NCBI GenBank assembly: GCA_020850915.1
Contig: JADZDV010000336.1
Span: forward strand, 1 to 6,442
Source: Chloroflexota bacterium
GTDB lineage: Bacteria > Chloroflexota > UBA6077 > JADZDV01
Length of the DNA stretch: 6,442 nt
Reading direction: 5' to 3'
Part shown: one piece after another, positions 3,501-6,442 of the stretch
Layout of the letters: each line of letters begins with the position of its first letter
How positions within the stretch are numbered: the stretch's first letter is position 1
Translations under genes and position numbers: made by a program
The notes under the pieces: model-generated
The model's database searches: none
The model's input: the letters and a program-made list of their open reading frames with translations, nothing else
Told to the model about the DNA's origin: nothing

Positions 3501-6442
3501 CGCCATCACCAATGCGGACTGGGGCGAGGTCGCCGGGTCGTTCCGCGACAAGTTCGGCGACATCATCAACTTCGTCCTGGGCGAGGGTTCCACAGGCCTC
3601 CTCCGGAGCTTCGGCCACCTCCTTGAGGACGTGGGCCGGTGGATCCGTGACGTCGGCGCGCCAATCCTGGTGCCCGCCATCGGGTACGTCCTGGTGGAGA
3701 TGGGAACCTTCATCGTCGAAAACGGCCCGACCTGGCTGAAGGCGTGGGGCGACCTATTCCGCGACCTGTTCATGTGGATTGGCACGTACGCCATCCCCGA
3801 GCTCGTGGTCTGGCTCTGGCGCGAGAGCCGGAAGATCGACGAGTGGATCCACAGCCAGAACTGGGCGGCGATGGTCAAGGACGCCTTCATCGGCATCCTG
3901 AAGGCCATCCGGTGGGGCGCGACCGAGTCCTCCCGCATCTTCACCCAGGAGTGGCTGCCCGCCATCACCGACTTCCTGTGGTACGACCTGACCCCGATGT
4001 TCCTGAAGGGGTTGCTCTTCCTGCTCGAGCAGTCGAGCCGGTGGTTTACACAGGACTTCATCCCGAAGCTGCAGCAGCACGGGCTCGAGCTCGCCGACGC
4101 CATCCTCGGCGGCCTGTGGAACGGCATCTCCAGGGCCGCGGGCTGGCTGTGGGAGAACATCTGGTCCTTCCTGTGGGACAACGTGGTCCGGGTGTTCCTC
4201 GACCTGTTCGGCATCGCCTCCCCATCGAAGCTGATGGAGAAGATGGGCGATGACCTGATGCGCGGCCTCGTCCTGGGCATTGAGAAGCTGAAGGACCTGG
4301 TCCCGCGCATCTTCGGCTGGTTGAAGGACGAGGTGGTCCGCCTGCTCGGCCTCTTGAAGGACGAGGCGCTCGACCTGTGGGACCAGCTCAGGGACGCCGT
4401 CGAGGTCCGCATCGACAACATGAAGGACGCCCTGCTCCGGCCGTTCAAGGGCGCGGCCGAGGGCATTGGCGAGGTGATGAAGTCCTTCGTCAACACGATC
4501 ATCGGCGCCCTCAACACCGCGATTGAGGCCTTCGACTCTTTCCTGAACGGCATCAGGAAGGCCGTCAACTGGATCACCAACAAGATCGGGCTGGGCGATG
4601 TCATCAAGGACTCGCTCTCCATCCCCACCATCGGCAAGTTCGCGCGTGGGACCGACTCCGCCCAACGGTCGGGCCTGTACACCGTGGGGGAGGAGGGGGA
4701 GGAGACCGTCTTCATCCCGCGCGGTGGGATGGTCCTCTCGGCGGCGGAGAACCGGGCGCTCCACTCCGGCCTGGGCGGGCAGACCAGCCGGGTCAAGCGG
4801 GTGCGGGACGACCTGGGCCTGCAGGACGAGGACGCGACGGACAAGGAAAAGTACCCGGACGCGGTGGGCGGGCTGCCGTCGCTGTCCGACGTCAAGAACC
4901 TCGTGAAGGCGGCGGTCAAGGGCGCGTCCGACATGGCGAAGCGCATCCGCAACTTCGCGAAGGAGTGGCTGGAGAAGGGCGTAGAGAAGCTCCTCGACGC
5001 CGCGGTGGCGGCGGTCGGCATGGAGATCCCCGCAATCGGCGGTTCCCTGAAGGACCTCGGCCCCGCGGTGTGGAAGCTCCTGCGGGAGGACCTGGTCAAG
5101 CGGTTGAAGGACATGCTCACCGGCGCGAAGGAGGGCGCCGGCGGCGACTGGGCCTGGCCCGTGTCGGGCGCGGTGGGACTGACACAGGGCTTCGGCATGA
5201 CCGAGTTCGCCCGGCAGGGCGCGTACGGCGGCGGCCCCCACACCGGCATCGACATCGCGGGCTGGGCGGGCCGGCAGATCCTCGCGGCACTGGGCTCGAT
5301 CTCCGGCGCTGTCCTCAACTCGGGCGACTCGGGCTTCGGCCTGCACGTCGTCCTCGGCCACGACGACGGGTTCAAGACGATCTACGGCCACCTCTCATCG
5401 GCGGACCACGCCGCCGTGGCAGGGGAGCCGGGCTCGGGCGACGTGATCGGCGGGATGGGTACCACAGGCTACTCGACCGGGGTGCACCTGCACTTTGAGG
5501 TGCAGAAGGGCGGCGTCCCCATCGACCCGCTCTCGGTCCTGCCCGGGCTCGCCGACGGCGGGATTGTGAAGCGGCCGATGTTCCTGGTCGACGCCGCCAC
5601 GGGCCGGGTCGCCGGCAAGATCGCGGAGCGCGGTGCGGAGGCGGTGGCGCCGCTCGTCTCGGGCTTGGGCGGCCGGGGCGGTGGGTCGAGCGCCCTCGAC
5701 ATCAACATCGCGGCCGACACCGCGAACGTGGACGCGGTTACCGCCAACGTGCAGGGCGACCAGGGCAACCTCGATGAGATGTTCGCGATCCCAAGCACCC
5801 AGAAGAATGACACCGGCGTCCCGGGCCTCGGCCACACGACCATGACAATCGGCGACTGGACTGTCGAGCTCTTCGACGTGGCGGCCGCCGTAATGGCCGC
5901 TTCCTCCCAGTTCGCCAACCTGAAGGGTGCGTACCCACAGGGGACGGACCTGATGGCGGCTCTCGGCTTCACCTCGAAGGAAGCCTTCGCCCAGTGGCTT
6001 GCCGTCATCCAGGAGCAGGCCGCCTACCTGAACAACGTGTTCGGGATGGCAGCCTCGCGGATGGAGTCCGGTGGGTTCGCCGGCGGCGTCGACCCGCTCG
6101 ACCTGATGGCGGGCCTGTCCGACGCGGAGTTCGAGCAGTTCCTCAACTCCCTCCCAACGGGTCAGCGGGAACAGGCGCGGCAGGAGCGGGCGCGCCGCCG
6201 CGAGGGTGGGACCGCCGTCACCCAGGCGGACCGGCAGCAACAGGCGGCGGACACCCAGATGGCGGCGGCGGAGACCAACAAGGCTGTGTCTGACGCCGAC
6301 CTGGAGAACCTGAAGAACCAGGCGGACGCCGCGAGGGGGCAGCTCGACGCCGCGGCGGCGAACAAGGAGGCCGCCGAGAACATGGCGCGCGGTGCGCAGG
6401 CGGTACTCGACGCGATCACGGCGGATGAGGCCGCCACCCAAG
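538..6442 (+). CDS. Phage tail tape measure protein with M23 peptidase domain, 3' end outside window
   Basis: One unbroken frame of 1968 codons with strong third-position G/C and no stop before the window ends. The protein lies inside the tail tube, sets tail length during assembly and is ejected ahead of the DNA on infection. Domains in order by residue: helical N-terminus (1-167); conserved tape measure domain (168-344); SPPK-GPL module (446-510); charged coiled coil (600-890); glycine zipper (956-989); Trp-rich helical region (995-1213); SPSK module (1182-1250); five 11-residue repeats (1251-1305); GEEGEE motif (1368-1408); M23 metallopeptidase (1537-1671) with all expected zinc and catalytic residues; ADGGIV motif (1671-1707); a second coiled coil from about 1876 onward. 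No signal peptide is seen. The start at ATG 538 overlaps the end of the upstream frameshift ORF by 29 bases, which suggests translational coupling. At this size it is among the larger tape measure proteins and implies a long tail. Confidence 0.95.
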   Translation, partial: MVMGRPGPIEQILRIISQFNGAGIQQGTQQLKQLEREINRLSQAGTHNLERLNASFRVNQKTGRTSLRSISVGIGDLTKELMKNERAALRAEAMLKRTEMQMNRGGRAAGSFARGLRTAQIGISELGRGADRTGVSIARLVAAGVSAQAAYLGLSRVMSAVTGTVLGFNDSMQRAAVGFDSFTKNSEVTQQLLAAIQQFAIDTPYRLEGLVKYTTRFLAAGVQVGDIIPIWERLGNAIAATGDISQVQTERVVRAFTQMLTRGRVATQEMNQLTEANIPAWTVLAQKMGVSTAQLQEMIEDGLVPADKAVRMLLDGLNERTPDAMARLTRTLSGAAEKIKDTLRIVLGTAFRPLVDALTDALNFIADFMQRPQVRGFFMGFQKGVQALADALRALARRDFDEFGKRMSVIGEQVGAYFLAALTKALNNLPRVLSVLRDLSQATLTWGYNLAANYGKGILQGGYDVVVAAATAVAQMIANFWRSLSPPKEGPLSTIDIWGVNLLRTFFAGFTKADFTILDRVSQVIRQHLESAFAVEGRDETGIIPALIGGEAVFAEGLQQLKEFGQVAVGQVDAVMAAIGSTDEGLRTVIEGFYELAGTSNELQSVTDEVDRLNDELAAIDDQYSLVEDSLERQADAVERRYRPEIDSLNETIRLLEEKIALEERRDRDQLAQLSREENLAKLEADRAELAKLEADASDRALKADAKAADLRRQLANVDRDLAAARAKKGGADPDRIADLMDRRARLLEQQAALGRDTDKLTAEDAETRLRIIQKQKDIIEDEQRIRTQGEREALDAARDRLAVVEAERDDALAPIQAQLADIRDQHAAARDIILETLAPLEAQQGALERQAAATERGMRDALARIGAEKELITLLEQQEKLLEQQGKEGKDDKTGRTGSIDLGFPDTLPQAPKIEVPDLKLDFSEQEQKFKEAFKRFTQKTIPSAVKEALSGPEGIGGTIGAALGFYFLGGPFGALVGGFLGAGIGRAITNADWGEVAGSFRDKFGDIINFVLGEGSTGLLRSFGHLLEDVGRWIRDVGAPILVPAIGYVLVEMGTFIVENGPTWLKAWGDLFRDLFMWIGTYAIPELVVWLWRESRKIDEWIHSQNWAAMVKDAFIGILKAIRWGATESSRIFTQEWLPAITDFLWYDLTPMFLKGLLFLLEQSSRWFTQDFIPKLQQHGLELADAILGGLWNGISRAAGWLWENIWSFLWDNVVRVFLDLFGIASPSKLMEKMGDDLMRGLVLGIEKLKDLVPRIFGWLKDEVVRLLGLLKDEALDLWDQLRDAVEVRIDNMKDALLRPFKGAAEGIGEVMKSFVNTIIGALNTAIEAFDSFLNGIRKAVNWITNKIGLGDVIKDSLSIPTIGKFARGTDSAQRSGLYTVGEEGEETVFIPRGGMVLSAAENRALHSGLGGQTSRVKRVRDDLGLQDEDATDKEKYPDAVGGLPSLSDVKNLVKAAVKGASDMAKRIRNFAKEWLEKGVEKLLDAAVAAVGMEIPAIGGSLKDLGPAVWKLLREDLVKRLKDMLTGAKEGAGGDWAWPVSGAVGLTQGFGMTEFARQGAYGGGPHTGIDIAGWAGRQILAALGSISGAVLNSGDSGFGLHVVLGHDDGFKTIYGHLSSADHAAVAGEPGSGDVIGGMGTTGYSTGVHLHFEVQKGGVPIDPLSVLPGLADGGIVKRPMFLVDAATGRVAGKIAERGAEAVAPLVSGLGGRGGGSSALDINIAADTANVDAVTANVQGDQGNLDEMFAIPSTQKNDTGVPGLGHTTMTIGDWTVELFDVAAAVMAASSQFANLKGAYPQGTDLMAALGFTSKEAFAQWLAVIQEQAAYLNNVFGMAASRMESGGFAGGVDPLDLMAGLSDAEFEQFLNSLPTGQREQARQERARRREGGTAVTQADRQQQAADTQMAAAETNKAVSDADLENLKNQADAARGQLDAAAANKEAAENMARGAQAVLDAITADEAATQ
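1039..1569 (+). other. Conserved tape measure domain (TMP N-terminal type), residues 168-344
   Basis: This segment reads as the most conserved part of many tape measure proteins, the 'tape measure domain' family. It begins with FNDSMQRAAVGFDSF, passes through QFAIDTPYRLEGLVKYTTRF and the TGDISQVQTERVVRAFTQML helix, then GRVATQEMNQLTEANIPAW and the MLLDGLNERTPDAMARL stretch, and ends near SGAAEKIKDTL. The phrases 'T-P-Y', 'G.v..qe.nQL.ean.P.w' and 'S.a..ki.d.l' are the hallmarks I used. It is the main evidence for the gene's identity. A preceding Ala/Val-rich segment (about residues 137-167) is hydrophobic and may be an additional membrane-prone helix. Confidence 0.88.
1873..2067 (+). other. 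Tape measure SPPK-GPL motif module, residues 446-510
   Basis: The segment runs from WGYNLAANYGKGILQGG through an Ala/Val-rich helix to FWRSLSPPKEGPLSTID and then WGVNLLRTFFAGF. 'SPPK-GPL--id-wG--L---f' is a recurring motif in tape measure proteins of siphophages. Its exact function is not known. It resembles a second, more diverged module near residues 1182-1250 of the same protein. Confidence 0.65.
2335..3207 (+). other. Long charged coiled coil in the tape measure protein, residues 600-890
   Basis: About 290 residues are dominated by Glu, Asp, Arg, Lys, Ala, Leu and Gln, with leucines at roughly heptad spacing and very few Gly or Pro. A short near-duplicate is visible at 2575-2634, where LAKLEADRAE is followed at once by LAKLEADASD. 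A glycine-containing break near 2725-2740 (KKGGADPD) splits the coil in two. Such coils are usual in tape measure proteins, which lie extended in the tail tube. Because of it, this region could be mislabelled as an SMC-like or chromosome segregation protein in isolation. Confidence 0.8.
3403..3504 (+). other. Glycine-zipper hydrophobic segment, residues 956-989
   Basis: The stretch has glycines spaced mostly three to five apart among Ile, Ala, Leu, Phe and Val (for example GGTIGAALGFYFLGG and FGALVGGFLGAGIG), with no charged residue for about 30 positions. This is the pattern of glycine-zipper membrane helices and would form one long or two short spans. It follows directly on the charged coiled coil. 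Known tape measure proteins insert into or cross the inner membrane during DNA entry, so this is the best candidate for the membrane-active part. Confidence 0.6.
3520..4176 (+). other. Tryptophan-rich helical region, residues 995-1213
   Basis: About 18 tryptophans occur in roughly 220 residues, often followed by a hydrophobic residue (WLKAW, VVWLW, GWLWENIWSFLW). A loosely repeated phrase FTQ-[ED]-[WF]-[LI]-P appears at 3940-3960 (residue 1135) and 4045-4065 (residue 1170). Regularly spaced Trp and Phe in degenerate repeats are typical of tape measure proteins and are thought to contact the tail tube lumen or the chaperones. Confidence 0.6.
4081..4287 (+). other. Second tape measure motif module (SPSK type), residues 1182-1250
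   Basis: The core runs from LFGIASPSKLMEKMGDDL to MRGLVLGIEK. 'F-I-SPSK-m---G-----Gl--Gi' is a very common tape measure protein signature. The preceding helices (ELADAILGGLWNGI onward) match the layout of the first module at residues 446-510, which suggests an internal duplication. The five hendecad repeats follow immediately. Confidence 0.7.
4288..4452 (+). repeat. Five tandem 33-bp / 11-residue repeats in the tape measure gene
   Basis: Units start at 4288, 4321, 4354, 4387 and 4420 (residues 1251-1305). Each encodes 11 residues beginning [LM]-[KR]-D, with hydrophobic residues mainly at unit positions 5, 8 and 9. Units two and three share the opening LKDE and the bases TTGAAGGACGAGG; the last two share D-A after the basic residue. 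The 11-residue period continues more loosely for several more units after 4452. Hendecad periodicity is known in tape measure proteins and corresponds to slightly right-handed helical packing. Confidence 0.75.
4639..4761 (+). other. Tape measure GEEGEE motif, residues 1368-1408
   Basis: The segment starts FARGTDSAQRSG and contains VGEEGEETVFIPRGG followed by MVLSAAENRAL. A 'G(T/S)...VGE-GPE-v--P-G--V' phrase occurs near the C-terminal part of a great many tape measure proteins; its function is not known. It also occurs, more weakly, after the peptidase domain. Confidence 0.65.
5146..5550 (+). other. M23/LytM zinc metallopeptidase domain in the tape measure protein, residues 1537-1671
   Basis: The domain opens with WPVSGAVGLTQGFG, the usual start of M23 endopeptidase domains. 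It has the zinc-binding H-x3-D motif in GPHTGIDIAG (His1568, Asp1572), the active-site His1618 in YGHLSS, and the H-x-H motif in GVHLHFEV (His1650 as catalytic base, His1652 as zinc ligand). The loop before it, GDVIGGMGTTGYSTG, is also canonical. All residues needed for activity are present. The only small departure is Val where most family members have Pro in GPHLHFE. M23 enzymes cut peptide bonds in peptidoglycan stems or cross-bridges. Inside a tape measure protein the domain would open the cell wall locally to let the tail tip and DNA through. Confidence 0.93.
5548..5658 (+). other. Tape measure ADGGIV motif following the peptidase, residues 1671-1707
   Basis: The segment runs LADGGIVKRPMFLVD to RGAEAVAPLV. 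'A-GGiv--P----vgE-G-EAv-Pl' is a frequent C-terminal tape measure phrase. Here the central 'vGE' is replaced by a longer AATGRVAGKIAERG stretch. Together with the GEEGEE motif it brackets the peptidase domain. Confidence 0.55.
6163..6442 (+). other. Second coiled coil, Ala/Gln-rich, running off the window end (from residue 1876)
   Basis: After a linker region with little recognisable content (about residues 1708-1875), the protein turns into a highly charged Arg/Glu/Gln stretch (QREQARQERARRREGG). This is followed by an Ala-, Gln-, Asn- and Asp-rich helix with few hydrophobic residues other than Ala, Leu, Met and Val. No stop is reached. The low sequence complexity predicts an extended helix and gives no functional hint. 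Confidence 0.6.

Noticed and set aside
2316..3618. Minus-strand open frames opposite the coiled coil
   Set aside because: They are Ser/Arg-rich or Leu/Glu-rich mirror images of the Glu/Leu/Ala codons of the coiled coil, with no recognisable domain.
3438..5375. Long minus-strand open frame (645 codons) and its neighbour at 3754-5391 (545 codons)
   Set aside because: Both lie opposite the tape measure gene, whose domains and M23 motifs are unambiguous. Their translations are low-complexity Ser/Arg/Pro- or Leu/Val/Arg-rich strings typical of antisense shadows in GC-rich DNA.
5395..6441. Minus-strand open frame running off the window end
   Set aside because: It lies opposite the M23 domain and the C-terminal part of the tape measure protein and has a Val/Arg/Gly/Leu-biased shadow composition.

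Overview
The window is a slice of the tail morphogenesis region of a long-tailed double-stranded DNA bacteriophage or prophage. It is very GC-rich (about two thirds by eye), with strong G/C at third codon positions. This suggests a high-GC host such as an actinobacterium or a GC-rich proteobacterium, but nothing in the sequence fixes the host or says whether the phage is free or integrated. Everything is encoded on the + strand, coding density is complete, and no tRNA, integrase, insertion sequence, terminator or CRISPR is visible.

Layout: (1) The window opens inside a frame-1 gene that stops at 204. Overlapping it, an open frame (-1 relative to the first) runs to a stop at 566. A textbook slippery heptamer, G GGA AAC at 72-78, sits in exactly the register needed to move ribosomes from the first frame to the second. 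Position, direction and overlap match the lambda gpG / gpG-T type of tail assembly chaperone pair, which lies directly upstream of the tape measure gene and is made by programmed -1 frameshifting. (2) From ATG 538 to the end of the window (6442) there is one uninterrupted reading frame of at least 1968 codons, with no stop in the window. It is the tape measure protein.

The tape measure protein is modular. In order it shows: an N-terminal helical region; the conserved tape measure domain (about residues 168-344); an SPPK-GPL motif module (446-510); a long highly charged coiled coil (about 600-890); a glycine-zipper hydrophobic segment (956-989); a tryptophan-rich helical region (995-1213); a second, SPSK-type copy of the motif module (1182-1250); five clear 11-residue tandem repeats (1251-1305) that fade into further hendecads; a G-E-E-G-E-E motif (1368-1408); a complete M23/LytM zinc metallopeptidase domain (1537-1671); a second ADGGIV-type motif (1671-1707); and a second Ala/Gln-rich coiled coil still running at the window end.

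How the parts would work together (known biology plus inference): the chaperone pair coats the tape measure protein and recruits tail tube subunits; the tape measure protein sets tail length; the glycine-rich hydrophobic segment and the M23 domain would help DNA entry by acting on the membrane and by local cutting of peptidoglycan. No wholly new system is evident. The most notable features are the frameshift site with its unusually long two-frame overlap and the domain architecture of the tape measure protein.
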